Source: JBFAPK01 sp040676675 (GTDB taxonomy: Bacteria > Actinomycetota > Actinomycetes > Mycobacteriales > Micromonosporaceae). Taken from it: a stretch of DNA of 64,000 nt. Both the position numbers and the translations under genes were made by a program. This document shows, piece by piece, positions 18,493 to 26,737 of the stretch. The number at the start of each line of letters is the position of its first letter. The stretch's first letter is position 1. The stretch spans positions 62,001 to 126,000 of the forward strand of contig NZ_JBFAPK010000022.1 in NCBI RefSeq assembly GCF_040676675.1, read 5' to 3'. The notes beneath the pieces are model-generated. The model did no database searches. It saw only the letters and a list, made by a program, of their open reading frames with translations, and was not told the DNA's origin.

Positions 18493-19188
18493 ATGACAGA
18501 GCCACCTCGCCCACCAGGTGAGAGCGGGTCGGGGTCGCCCCAGGACCCGGCCTCCTCCCCACCATCCGCCGGTGGATATTCGACACCGGGCGAGACACCC
18601 GCGCCCGGTTACCCGCCGCCCGCACCCCCGCCGCACGAGACGCCCGCGCCCGGATACGCACCACCGCAGTACGAGACGCCCGCGCCCGGATACGCGGCCG
18701 ACCCGCCGCCCGGTTCGCCGCCGCCCGGTGGCTACGGCGGGGCCGGCGGTTATCCGCCCCCCGGCGGCTACCCGCCGGGTGGCTACCCGACCGGGGGCTA
18801 CGGTCCGGGCTACGGCGGCCCGGCGCCGGCCGGATACGCCAACGGCGAGGAGAAGACGTGGGCCCTCATCGCCCACTTCGGCGGTCCCGTCGCCGTGATC
18901 GTCGGCGCCGGGCTGCTCGGCTGGGTGCCGCCGCTCATCGCGATGCTGGCGAAGGGGCCGCAGTCGCCGACGGTACGGGCCCACTCCGTGGCCGCGCTGA
19001 ACTTCCAGATCACCTGGGCCATCGTCCTCGCGGCGAGCTGGGTGCTCACGGCCGTGACCTGCGGCATCCTCTTCTTCATCCCGGCCATCATCTGGGTGGT
19101 ACCGGTGATCTTCGGGATCATCGGCGGGGTGAAGGCGAACGACGGCCAGCTCTACCGCTACCCGATGACCTACAACTTCGCGAAATAA
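18493..19188 (+). CDS. DUF4870 membrane protein with Pro/Gly/Tyr-rich N-terminus
   Basis: 231 residues. The first 115 are low-complexity, with ETPAPGY repeats and GGYPPGGYP tracts, probably a disordered cytoplasmic region. The C-terminal half is a DUF4870 (Tic20-like) domain: KTWALIAHFGG, two to three membrane helices and an IIGGVKANDGQLYRYP end. Function of the family is unknown. ATG 18493 is preceded at seven bases by TACCGT (18480-18485), suggesting a leaderless transcript. It is divergent from hrcA across a 308-bp gap in which only CIRCE and the two promoters are recognised. Confidence 0.85.
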   Translation: MTEPPRPPGESGSGSPQDPASSPPSAGGYSTPGETPAPGYPPPAPPPHETPAPGYAPPQYETPAPGYAADPPPGSPPPGGYGGAGGYPPPGGYPPGGYPTGGYGPGYGGPAPAGYANGEEKTWALIAHFGGPVAVIVGAGLLGWVPPLIAMLAKGPQSPTVRAHSVAALNFQITWAIVLAASWVLTAVTCGILFFIPAIIWVVPVIFGIIGGVKANDGQLYRYPMTYNFAK

Positions 19189-19309
19189 CCGCGAGTGAGC
19201 GCGGCGGCGCTACGGTGACTTCCTGTCGCGCCACGACCAGCACCACCCACCACACCGCCGCGACCGGAAAGACACCGGCGCCGCGAAGCGAACGAACGCG
19301 GCGAAACGG

Positions 19310-20536
19310 TCAGGTCAGATCGCGGACCACGGCGTCGGCGAGGAGCCGGCCGCGCAGCGTCAGTACCGCGCGGCCGGCCGCGTACTCCGCCTCGCCCAGC
19401 AGCCCGTCCGCCAGCGCCCGGGCCGCGCCGGCCCGGCCCTGTCCGTCGAGCACCGACAGCGGCAGCCCGCTGGCCAGCCGCAGCCGCAGCATCACGTCCT
19501 CCAACCGCCGGTCGGCCGCCGAGAGCAGCTCGCGGGCCTGCCCCGGGGACGCGCCGGCGGCCAACCGGGCCGCGTACGCCGCCGGATGCTTGACGTTCCA
19601 CCACCGCACGCCGCCGACGTGGCTGTGCGCCCCGGGCCCGAGTCCCCACCAGTCGCCGCCCGACCAGTAGAGCAGGTTGTGTCGGCAGCGGGCGGCCGGC
19701 GTACGGGCCCAGTTCGACACCTCGTACCAGGAGAAACCGGCCTCCGCCAGGGCCGCCTCCGCGGCGAGGTAGCGGTCCGCGGCCACGTCGTCGCTCGGGT
19801 ACGGCAGCTCGCCCCGGCGCATCCGGGCCGCCAGCCGGGTACCGTCCTCGACGATCAGGGCGTACGCGCTGACGTGATCCACCCCGGCGGCGACCACCTG
19901 CGCCAGCGACCCGGCGAAGTCCTCCGCGCTCTCCCCCGGCGTGCCGTAGATCAGGTCCAGGTTGACGTGGTCGAACCCGGCGTCGCGGGCCTCCCGGGCG
20001 GCGGCGGTGGCGCGCCCCGGGGCGTGCTGCCGGTCCAGGATCCCCAGCACGTGCGGCGACGCCGACTGCATCCCGAGCGAGATCCGGGTGTAGCCGGCCG
20101 CCCGCAGCGCCTTGAGCGACTCCGGCGTGACGGACTCGGGGTTGGCCTCGGTGGTCACCTCGGCGTCGGCGGCGAGCCCCCAGGTGCGGTCGATCGCGTC
20201 CAGGATCCGGGCCAGGTCGTCGGCGGGGAGCAGGGTGGGCGTACCGCCGCCCACGAAGACGGTGTCGACGCGGGCCGGCGGGGCGTCGGCCAGGGCCCGC
20301 CCGGCCAGCGCCAGCTCGGCGAGGACCGCGTCGGCGTACGACTCGCGGCTCGCCCCGCCGCCCAGCTCGCTCGCGGTGTACGTGTTGAAGTCGCAGTACC
20401 CGCACCGACTGGCGCAGAACGGGACGTGGACGTACACGCCGAACCCCCGGGCGCCGACCTCGGCGCGCGCGGAGTCGGGGAGAGAACCGTCGACGGGTAC
20501 GGGTTCACCATCTGGGAGGGCGCCGGGCATACCCAC
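19310..20536 (-). CDS. hemW: Radical SAM heme chaperone HemW
   Basis: A 408-residue relative of coproporphyrinogen oxidase HemN that acts as a heme chaperone rather than an oxidase. Seen: the radical-SAM cluster motif C41-x3-C45-x2-C48 in CASRCGYC, VFVGGGTPTLL, and the HNLLYWSGGDWWGLGPGAHS segment typical of HemW. The start is GTG 20536 or ATG 20530. It is divergent from the enoyl-CoA hydratase gene with only 12 bp between them. It belongs to the lepA-hemW-hrcA neighbourhood common in Gram-positives. Confidence 0.93.
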   Translation of the reverse strand: MGMPGALPDGEPVPVDGSLPDSARAEVGARGFGVYVHVPFCASRCGYCDFNTYTASELGGGASRESYADAVLAELALAGRALADAPPARVDTVFVGGGTPTLLPADDLARILDAIDRTWGLAADAEVTTEANPESVTPESLKALRAAGYTRISLGMQSASPHVLGILDRQHAPGRATAAAREARDAGFDHVNLDLIYGTPGESAEDFAGSLAQVVAAGVDHVSAYALIVEDGTRLAARMRRGELPYPSDDVAADRYLAAEAALAEAGFSWYEVSNWARTPAARCRHNLLYWSGGDWWGLGPGAHSHVGGVRWWNVKHPAAYAARLAAGASPGQARELLSAADRRLEDVMLRLRLASGLPLSVLDGQGRAGAARALADGLLGEAEYAAGRAVLTLRGRLLADAVVRDLT

Positions 20537-20542
20537 TAGTGT
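20537..20542 (+). promoter_or_regulatory. -10 box for a leaderless enoyl-CoA hydratase transcript
   Basis: TAGTGT ends six bases before the ATG at 20549. Because only 12 bp separate the divergent starts, the -35 region must lie inside the 5' end of hemW. Confidence 0.4.
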
Positions 20543-20548
20543 GCCGGC

Positions 20549-21334
20549 ATGACCTCAGCCGACGCGCTCGTGCGGGTGTCGACCGCCGATTCGGTGGCGA
20601 CGCTCACCCTGGACAGCCCGCGCAACCGCAACGCCCTCTCCACCCCGCTGATGACGGAACTGCTCGCCGCGCTGGCCGGGGCCGTCGCCGACGAGGCCGT
20701 CCGGGTGATCGTGCTCTCGCACACCGGCCCGGTCTTCTGCTCCGGGGCGGACCTGAAGGAGACGGCGGCGGCGTACGAGCGGGGGACGGTGCCGGCGGCG
20801 ATGCTCGGCGACGTGCTCACGGCGGTCTGGGAGTGCCCGAAGCCGGTGGTGGCCCGCGTCGCCGGACCGGCGCGCGCCGGCGGCCTGGGGCTCGTCGCGG
20901 CGGCCGACCTGGCGGTCTGCGCCCAGGAGGCCACCTTCGCCTTCACCGAGGTGCGCATCGGCGTGATCCCGGCGGTCATCTCCGCCACCGTGCTGCCCCG
21001 GCTGACGCCGCGCGCCGCCGCCGAGCTGTACCTGACCGGGGAGACCTTCGACGGGCGGCGGGCCGAGCAGATCGGCCTGGTCACGGCGGCGGTCCCGGCC
21101 GAGGAGCTGGACGCGACGGTGGCCGGCTGGTGCGCCGCGCTGGTGCGGGGCGCGCCGGGCGCTCTCGCGGGAGCGAAGGAGCTGCTGCGCCGCCGGCCGG
21201 CCCCGGGCGGGTTCCGCGCCGAGCTGGCCGAGTTGGCGGAGCTGTCGACCGGGTACTTCCGCTCGCCGGAGGGGCGCGAGGGGGTGCTGGCGTTCCGGGA
21301 CAAACGCTCGCCTTCCTGGGTGACCGGTCGATAA
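20549..21334 (+). CDS. Enoyl-CoA hydratase/isomerase-family protein
   Basis: A 261-residue crotonase-fold protein. Seen: TLDSPRNRNALS, the oxyanion-hole segment VFCSGADLKE, and AGGLGLVAAADLAVCAQEATFAFTEVRIGVIP. The two glutamates of canonical hydratases fall in the right region only in part (PARAGGLGL replaces the usual GGGxEL), so it could be a hydratase, an isomerase or a diverged member. It stands alone, without beta-oxidation partners. Confidence 0.88.
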   Translation: MTSADALVRVSTADSVATLTLDSPRNRNALSTPLMTELLAALAGAVADEAVRVIVLSHTGPVFCSGADLKETAAAYERGTVPAAMLGDVLTAVWECPKPVVARVAGPARAGGLGLVAAADLAVCAQEATFAFTEVRIGVIPAVISATVLPRLTPRAAAELYLTGETFDGRRAEQIGLVTAAVPAEELDATVAGWCAALVRGAPGALAGAKELLRRRPAPGGFRAELAELAELSTGYFRSPEGREGVLAFRDKRSPSWVTGR

Positions 21335-21404
21335 CGCTCAGGTGACGGCTCGGGGGACGCAACGGGACGTACGCTGGATCGCAGACTGAGACAGGGGGTG
21401 CCGG

Positions 21405-22259
21405 TTGCGGACTCGGGCTCTGGTGGTGGGTTCGGTGGTACTGGCCGTGGTCGCCGGGTTCGGGGCGTATCTGGGATCGCGCGAGTTCGGCCACCAACTG
21501 GCGATACCGAGGCCGCGCGGGTGCACCGTCGAGGCGGACGGCCGGGTGGTGCTCAACCCGGAGCAGATGGCGAACGCCGCCACCATCGCGGCCATCGGGG
21601 TACGCCGGAAGATGCCGGAGCGGGCCGTGGTGGTCGCGCTGGCGACCGCCTTCCAGGAGTCCAAGCTGGAGAACCTGGCCGGTGGCGACCGGGACTCGAT
21701 CGGGCTGTTCCAGCAGCGCCCGAGCCAGGGGTGGGGCACCCCGGAGCAACTGCGGGATCCGCGGTACGCGACGGAGCGCTTCTACGCGTCGCTGAAGCGG
21801 GTACGCGGCTGGGAGCAGATGCGCGTCACCGACGCCGCGCAGCGGGTGCAGCGCTCGGCCCATCCGGAGGCGTACGAGAAGTGGGCCGACGAGTCGGCGG
21901 TGCTGACCCGGGCGCTGCTGGGCCAGGCGACCGGGGCGGTGGCCTGCACGGTCGCGCGCAAGCCCGCGATGCGGGGCAGCGTGGCCACGGCGGCGCTGAC
22001 CGAGGGGCTGACCGCCGACTGGGGGAAGCCGCCGCTGGCGGAGGTGGCCGAGTTGACCGGGCTGGCGGTACGGGCCGCCGACGACCAGTCGGGGTGGCGG
22101 TACGCGCACTGGCTGGTCTCGCACGCCGACGAGCACGGGGTGAAGCGGGTACGGTTCGGCGCGCTCGAATGGCGGGCCGACGACGGCCAGTGGTCGCGGG
22201 TGAAGGATGCGACCTCGGCGGACCGGCTGGTGGTCGCCGAGGTCTTCGCCGACGTCTGA
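21405..22259 (+). CDS. Membrane-anchored lysozyme-fold (transglycosylase-like) protein
   Basis: 284 residues with an N-terminal hydrophobic anchor (residues 5-24). A soluble domain contains ALATAFQESKLENL (Glu85 in the position of the catalytic Glu of lytic transglycosylases) and DSIGLFQQRPSQGWG, hallmarks of the lysozyme-like superfamily widespread in actinobacteria. It would act on peptidoglycan outside the membrane, though activity is not established for this group. The C-terminal 100 residues have no recognised domain. The TTG start 21405 has AGGGGGTG upstream. Confidence 0.72.
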   Translation: MRTRALVVGSVVLAVVAGFGAYLGSREFGHQLAIPRPRGCTVEADGRVVLNPEQMANAATIAAIGVRRKMPERAVVVALATAFQESKLENLAGGDRDSIGLFQQRPSQGWGTPEQLRDPRYATERFYASLKRVRGWEQMRVTDAAQRVQRSAHPEAYEKWADESAVLTRALLGQATGAVACTVARKPAMRGSVATAALTEGLTADWGKPPLAEVAELTGLAVRAADDQSGWRYAHWLVSHADEHGVKRVRFGALEWRADDGQWSRVKDATSADRLVVAEVFADV

Positions 22260-22626
22260 CGAGGCGTCGCGCTCTCCCGGGCGCAGGCATCCGCGCGGCT
22301 GACGACCACGTCGCCGGCGGCGTCTCGGGCCGGCGGCACGCGGGTCGGATTACGGGCACCACCCGACGTCGCCGGGCCACGAATTGGTTGGCAGCGGCCC
22401 GATTTCCCTGCTTCCTTTTACCCGCAGTGATCGCACAATCGGACAATAGCCAAGTTATTGGTCAGCCCTGATCCCCGAAATCACTCACCGCGTCCGGGCC
22501 GCTTCGCTAGGTCCCACGATCCGCCAAACCGCCGCGCGACAGTCGAGAGCGCGACGCGACGTCGCAGGAGCGCGAGTTACCATCGGCAGCCTGTTTGCCA
22601 AAACAAGGCTTCCTCATGGGGAGGGG
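22260..22626. other. Intergenic region without a recognised gene
   Basis: A 367-bp gap whose central part (about 22380-22480) is less GC-rich than its surroundings, as expected for a promoter region of the following dioxygenase gene. I find no convincing -35/-10 pair, hairpin, RNA gene or short conserved ORF. A Shine-Dalgarno sequence GGGGAGGGG ends the region. Confidence 0.5.
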
Positions 22627-23538
22627 ATGGACGCGGTGTTCGATTACGGTGGCCGGACCGGTTACGAACCGATCAGTGACGTCGAGCGCAAGGAATTCCA
22701 CGAGCAGGGCTTCCTGCTGCTCCGCAACGTCCTGACGGAGGACCACCGCGCGGCGCTGGAGGAAGCGGTCGACCGCGTGTACGCGGAGGAGAAGGCCGCC
22801 GGCCGGACCACCAAGGACGGCACGCTGCACCTGCTCGGCTTCCTGGAGCGCGACGAGCTCTTCGGTGAGCTGCTGACCCATCCGATCGCCTTCCCCTACA
22901 TGTGGGGGCTGGCCGGCTGGAACATCTACACCCACCACAACCACCTCGACGTGACGCCGCCGGCGCTGGAGCCGGAGAAGCCGTACTGGGGTTGGCACCA
23001 GGACGGGTACCGGCAGAACTCGGATCCCGAGACGATGGACCCGAACGTGCCGCGGCCGATGTTCTCGCTCAAGGTCGCGTACGTCCTCTCCGACCTCTCC
23101 GAGAAGGGCCGGGGCGCCACCAAGGTGATCCCGGGCAGCCACCTGTGGAACTCGCTGCCGCGCCCGGCCGACCTGACCGTGCACAACCCGGACCCCGAGG
23201 GGACCGTCGAGATCACGGCGAACCCGGGTGACGCGTTCATCTTCGACCGCCGCCAGTGGCACTCGCGCTCGACGAACCTGTCGAACATCACCCGCAAGAT
23301 GCTCTTCATCGGCTACACGTACCGCTGGATCCGGCCGCTGGACGAGCTGCACCCCGACAAGGACGGCGAGTGGTACCGCAACCGCACGCCGGTCCAGCGC
23401 CAGCTGCTCGGCGAGGGTACGCACACCGCCAACTACTGGGGCATCAACTGGGACGGCTACATCGACGACGAGATCCCGCTGCGCAAGGAGCTGAAGGAGC
23501 GCGGCCTGCTCGACCGCAACATCCCCTGGCTCCGCTGA
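22627..23538 (+). CDS. Phytanoyl-CoA dioxygenase (PhyH)-family protein
   Basis: 303 residues of the Fe(II)/2-oxoglutarate dioxygenase fold. Seen: the iron ligands H124-Q-D126 (GWHQDG) and H212 (RRQWHSRS), and a probable 2-oxoglutarate Arg near 223 (ITRKM). Homologues hydroxylate small molecules, lipids or natural products, and the substrate is not readable here. It is a single-gene unit: 367 bp of spacer upstream and a strong terminator downstream. No biosynthetic cluster surrounds it. Confidence 0.85.
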   Translation: MDAVFDYGGRTGYEPISDVERKEFHEQGFLLLRNVLTEDHRAALEEAVDRVYAEEKAAGRTTKDGTLHLLGFLERDELFGELLTHPIAFPYMWGLAGWNIYTHHNHLDVTPPALEPEKPYWGWHQDGYRQNSDPETMDPNVPRPMFSLKVAYVLSDLSEKGRGATKVIPGSHLWNSLPRPADLTVHNPDPEGTVEITANPGDAFIFDRRQWHSRSTNLSNITRKMLFIGYTYRWIRPLDELHPDKDGEWYRNRTPVQRQLLGEGTHTANYWGINWDGYIDDEIPLRKELKERGLLDRNIPWLR

Positions 23539-23557
23539 GCGGCGTCCGGCACACCTG

Positions 23558-23604
23558 ACCGGGGGTACCGCCCGCGACCACACGTCGCGGGCGGTACCCC
23601 CGGT
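23558..23604 (+). terminator. Terminator hairpin after the dioxygenase gene
   Basis: A perfect 20-bp inverted repeat (arms 23558-23577 and 23585-23604) around the loop CCACACG, 20 bp after the stop codon. There is no U-tract beyond a short pyrimidine run, as is usual in actinobacteria. Confidence 0.8.
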
Positions 23605-23673
23605 CTCGTCGTATCGCGGGGCGGTCCCGCGGGCGCGCCGCGCCGGCCCCGCCCCTCCCGGTTCCCGCTCGAC

Positions 23674-23689
23674 CTCAACCGTGGTCGAG
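23674..23689. promoter_or_regulatory. MerR/SoxR-like dyad upstream of the oxidoreductase remnant
   Basis: CTCAACC-GT-GGTCGAG is a dyad with one mismatch, in the style of MerR-family (for example SoxR) operators, and a wider CTCGACC/GGTCGAG pair overlaps it. It lies about 45 bp before the pseudogene start. No merR gene is adjacent. Assignment is tentative. Confidence 0.35.
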
Positions 23690-23733
23690 CCCTCAACCTT
23701 GACCCCGTCGTCGACGAGAAGACGGGGTGCGTG

Positions 23734-24359
23734 ATGAGAGCAGCGGCGTTCGACCGGCCGGGCGGCCCGGAGGTGCTACGGCTCATGGAGATCGAGACAC
23801 GACGGGCCGGCGCCGGGCAGGTCCGGGTCAGAGCCGCCGGGGTGCAGCCGTACGACTGCGCGGCGCGGGGGACACCCTGCTCGTCCACGGCGCGGCCGGC
23901 GCGGTGGGCACCGTCGCGGTCCAGCTGGCGGTCGGGTGGGGCGCCACCGTGATCGGTACGGCCCGCGAGGCCAACCACGAGTACCTGCGCTCGCTCGGCG
24001 CGATTCCGGTCGCGTACGGGGAGGGGCTGGCGGACCGGGTCCGGGCGGCCGCCCCCGACGGCGTCGACGCCGCCCTCGACGGGGCCGGCGGGGACGCCCT
24101 GGAGGTCTCGCTGGCCCTGGTGGCCGACCGGGACCGGATCCTCACCCTGGCCGAGCACGGCCGGGCGGCGGAGCTCGGCATCCGGGTCACCCCCAACCTG
24201 CGGTCGGCGGCCCGGCTCGCGGAGCTGGCCGACCTCTACGCCCGGGGGAACCTGCGCATCCACGTCCGCGACACGTTCCCGCTGAAGCGGGCGGCGGACG
24301 CGCACCACGAGGTGGAGACCGGGCACGGCCGTGGCAAGGTCGTGCTCACCGTCGGCTGA
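23734..24359 (+). pseudogene. Quinone oxidoreductase (zinc-less MDR) pseudogene with internal deletion
   Basis: The first 42 codons (MRAAAFDRPGGPEVL ... VQPYDCA) are the N-terminus of a medium-chain quinone oxidoreductase/NADPH dehydrogenase. From about 23865 the protein resumes in a different frame as GDTLLVHGAAGAVGTVAVQLA (the NADPH Rossmann motif) and runs to a normal C-terminus (GKVVLTVG, stop 24357-24359). In intact relatives roughly 95 residues separate these segments. So about 280 bp are missing and the junction is out of frame: a deletion, not a point frameshift. No functional enzyme is expected. Confidence 0.85.
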
Positions 24360-24452
24360 TCCCCGCCGGGACGTCGCGGACCGGACGGCGAGCCCTCGCC
24401 GTCCGGCGCCCCGCCCGGGAAACGGCCGCCCGCCGGCCGGGCGCCGGCGCCG

Positions 24453-24458
24453 TACGCT
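24453..24458 (+). promoter_or_regulatory. -10 box for a leaderless sensor-kinase transcript
   Basis: TACGCT lies six bases before the ATG at 24465, with no Shine-Dalgarno sequence. A leaderless mRNA is likely. Confidence 0.45.
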
Positions 24459-24464
24459 GGGCGG

Positions 24465-26078
24465 ATGGTCGGAGCATTCCCCCGAGGCCGTACGGCCTGG
24501 TGGGATCTCGCGCTCTGGGCGGTGCTGGTCGCGGTGGTCGCGGCCGAGTCGTGGCCGCACTTTGGCCAGCTGGCGGCCGGGGTCGGCTGGTCGGGCCTGG
24601 TGGTGCTGGTCGGCCGCTGGCGACCGGGGTCCGCGTTGCTGCTCGGCACCGCGGCGAACCTCGTGCAGCTGGCGGAGCTGTCCGGATCCCGGGCCTGGCC
24701 GGTGCTGGTCTCCGCGGCGGCCGGTCTCCTGGCCGGCCGACGGATGGGCGACACCCTGGCGGCCGCCGCGATCTTCTCGGGCGTGGGCGGGGCGGGGCTG
24801 CTGGTCGCGGCGGCACGGGGCGACGTCTGGCGGTGGCTCGACGTCGCGGTGCCGCTGCTCTTCTTCGGCGTGCTGCCGTGGCTGGCCGGCCGGTACGCCC
24901 GGCTGCGCGCGCTGCTGGCCGCCGCCGGTTGGGAGCGCGCCGAGCGGCTCGAACGGGAGCGGCGGCTGGTCGCCCGCGAGGCACGGCTGCGGGAGCGTAC
25001 GCGGATCGCCCGGGACATGCACGACTCGCTCGGCCACGAGCTGAGCCTGATCGCGATGCGGGCGGGTGCCCTGGAGCTGGACCGTGACCTCGGGGAGCGG
25101 TACCGGACCGCGATCGGGGAGCTGCGCGCGACCTCGGTCGAGGCGACCGAGCGGCTGCGGGAGATCCTCGGAGTGCTGCGCGACGAGGCCGAGGCCGAGG
25201 CGGTGCCGGTGGCGCCGGCCGGGGAGCGCGTCGAGGAGCTCGTCGCCCGGTGGCGGCCGGCCGGGACCGACGTCGAGCTGGTCGCCACCGGTACGCCCGG
25301 GGCGGTGCCGCCGCTGGTCGACCGGACGGCGTACCGGGTGGTGCAGGAGGCGCTGACCAACGCGGCACGGCACGCACCGGGTGCGCCGGTCGCGGTCCGG
25401 CTCCATCACGGCGCGACGACGCTGACCGTCACGGTGACGAACGGCTCCCCGGCGACCGGTGCTCCGCCTCCGCCCGAGGCTACGTCCCCGACGGTCTCCG
25501 GCGGCGGGCACGGGCTGCTCGGCCTGCGGGAGCGGGTGCGGCTGGTCGGCGGGTCGCTGCGCGCCGGCGGTCGGTCCGGTGGGTACGAGGTCGTCGCGGA
25601 GCTGCCCTACGCCGCCGCCTCGGCTGGCGTCGAGGACGGCGGCAGGGACGGCGGCGAGGACGGTGTCGGGGCCACGCCGGAGGCGGGGTCGCCGTCGGCG
25701 CGGCACCTGTCGCGGGTGCGGCGGGCCGCCCGTCGGGGCATGGTCGGCGCGGTCGCCGTACCGGTGGTGATCGGGACGGCCGTCTTCCTGGTCCTGCTGG
25801 TGCTGCGCTGGTACGAGGTGACCCACTCCGTCCTCGACCCCGCGGCCTACGACGCGTTCGCCGTCGGAGCGCAGCGCGGCGTCCTCGCCGGCGAGCTGCC
25901 GCCCCGGCAGGTGGACGGGCGGCCGCGGGTGCCGGAGCCGCCCGTGCCGGCGGGCGCCCGGTGCGAGTACTACCGGACGACGCGCGACCTGTTCGCCGGC
26001 CCGATCGACGTGTTCCGGTTGTGCTTCGCGGAGGGGCGGCTCGTGGACAAGACGGTGGTACCCGGGACGGCCCGATGA
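24465..26078 (+). CDS. NarL-type sensor histidine kinase with extra C-terminal membrane segment
   Basis: 537 residues. The N-terminal 150 residues hold about five hydrophobic segments. Next come a HisKA_3 dimerisation domain with the phospho-acceptor His186 in ARDMHDSLGHELS and an HATPase domain (VVQEALTNAARHAPG, then HGLLGLRERVRLVGGSL). Unusually the protein does not end there: a linker is followed by one more transmembrane helix (about 427-449, VPVVIGTAVFLVLLVLRW) and about 88 residues with two Cys (CEYYRTTRDLF, RLCFAEG). Its stop overlaps the response-regulator start (ATGA), so the two form a coupled system. The signal is unknown. Confidence 0.9.
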   Translation: MVGAFPRGRTAWWDLALWAVLVAVVAAESWPHFGQLAAGVGWSGLVVLVGRWRPGSALLLGTAANLVQLAELSGSRAWPVLVSAAAGLLAGRRMGDTLAAAAIFSGVGGAGLLVAAARGDVWRWLDVAVPLLFFGVLPWLAGRYARLRALLAAAGWERAERLERERRLVAREARLRERTRIARDMHDSLGHELSLIAMRAGALELDRDLGERYRTAIGELRATSVEATERLREILGVLRDEAEAEAVPVAPAGERVEELVARWRPAGTDVELVATGTPGAVPPLVDRTAYRVVQEALTNAARHAPGAPVAVRLHHGATTLTVTVTNGSPATGAPPPPEATSPTVSGGGHGLLGLRERVRLVGGSLRAGGRSGGYEVVAELPYAAASAGVEDGGRDGGEDGVGATPEAGSPSARHLSRVRRAARRGMVGAVAVPVVIGTAVFLVLLVLRWYEVTHSVLDPAAYDAFAVGAQRGVLAGELPPRQVDGRPRVPEPPVPAGARCEYYRTTRDLFAGPIDVFRLCFAEGRLVDKTVVPGTAR

Positions 26079-26737
26079 TCCGGGTATTGATAGCGGACGA
26101 CGAGCCGATGATCCGGGCCGGCGCGCGGGCCATCCTCGGCTCCGATCCGGAGATCGAGGTGGTCGCGGAGGCCGGCGACGGCCGGGAGGCGGTCGCCCTG
26201 GCCCGCGAACACCGGCCCGACGTCGCGCTGCTGGACATCCGGATGCCGGGGGTGGACGGGCTCACCGCCGCCGAGGAGCTGCGCCGGTCGGTGCCGGAGA
26301 CGGCGGTGGCGATGCTCACCACGTTCGGCGAGGACGAGTACGTAGCCCGGGCACTGGCCGCCGGTACCAGCGGGTTCCTGCTCAAGGCGGCCGATCCGCG
26401 CGACCTGGTGGCGGGTGTCCGGGCCGTCGCGGGGGGTGCCGCCTATCTCTCACCGAGGGTGGCCCGGCGCATCATCGGCGAGGTGAGCGCCGGGCGGCTG
26501 ACCCGGGGCGCGGTGGCCCGGGAGCGGATCGCCGACCTGACCCCGCGCGAACGCGAGGTGCTCGCGCTCGTCGGCGCCGGTCTATCGAATGCGGAGATCT
26601 CCCGGCGTCTCTTCCTCGTCGAGGGGACGGTGAAGAGTTACGTGAGCGCCATCCTCGCCCGGCTCCAGGTCAGGAACCGGGTGCAGGCGGCGATCGTCGC
26701 CTACGAGGCCGGGCTGGTCGACGACGCCGGCGGCTGA
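26075..26737 (+). CDS. NarL/LuxR-family response regulator
   Basis: A 220-residue response regulator. Seen: receiver acidic pair D8/D9, phospho-acceptor Asp54 (LLDIRMPG), conserved Lys104 (LLKAADP) and a C-terminal GerE-type HTH (LTPREREVLALVGAGLSNAEISRRLFLVEGTVKSYVSAILARL). It pairs with the preceding kinase. Its last 156 bases lie antisense to the 3' end of dedA. No target operator is obvious nearby. Confidence 0.94.
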   Translation: MIRVLIADDEPMIRAGARAILGSDPEIEVVAEAGDGREAVALAREHRPDVALLDIRMPGVDGLTAAEELRRSVPETAVAMLTTFGEDEYVARALAAGTSGFLLKAADPRDLVAGVRAVAGGAAYLSPRVARRIIGEVSAGRLTRGAVARERIADLTPREREVLALVGAGLSNAEISRRLFLVEGTVKSYVSAILARLQVRNRVQAAIVAYEAGLVDDAGG

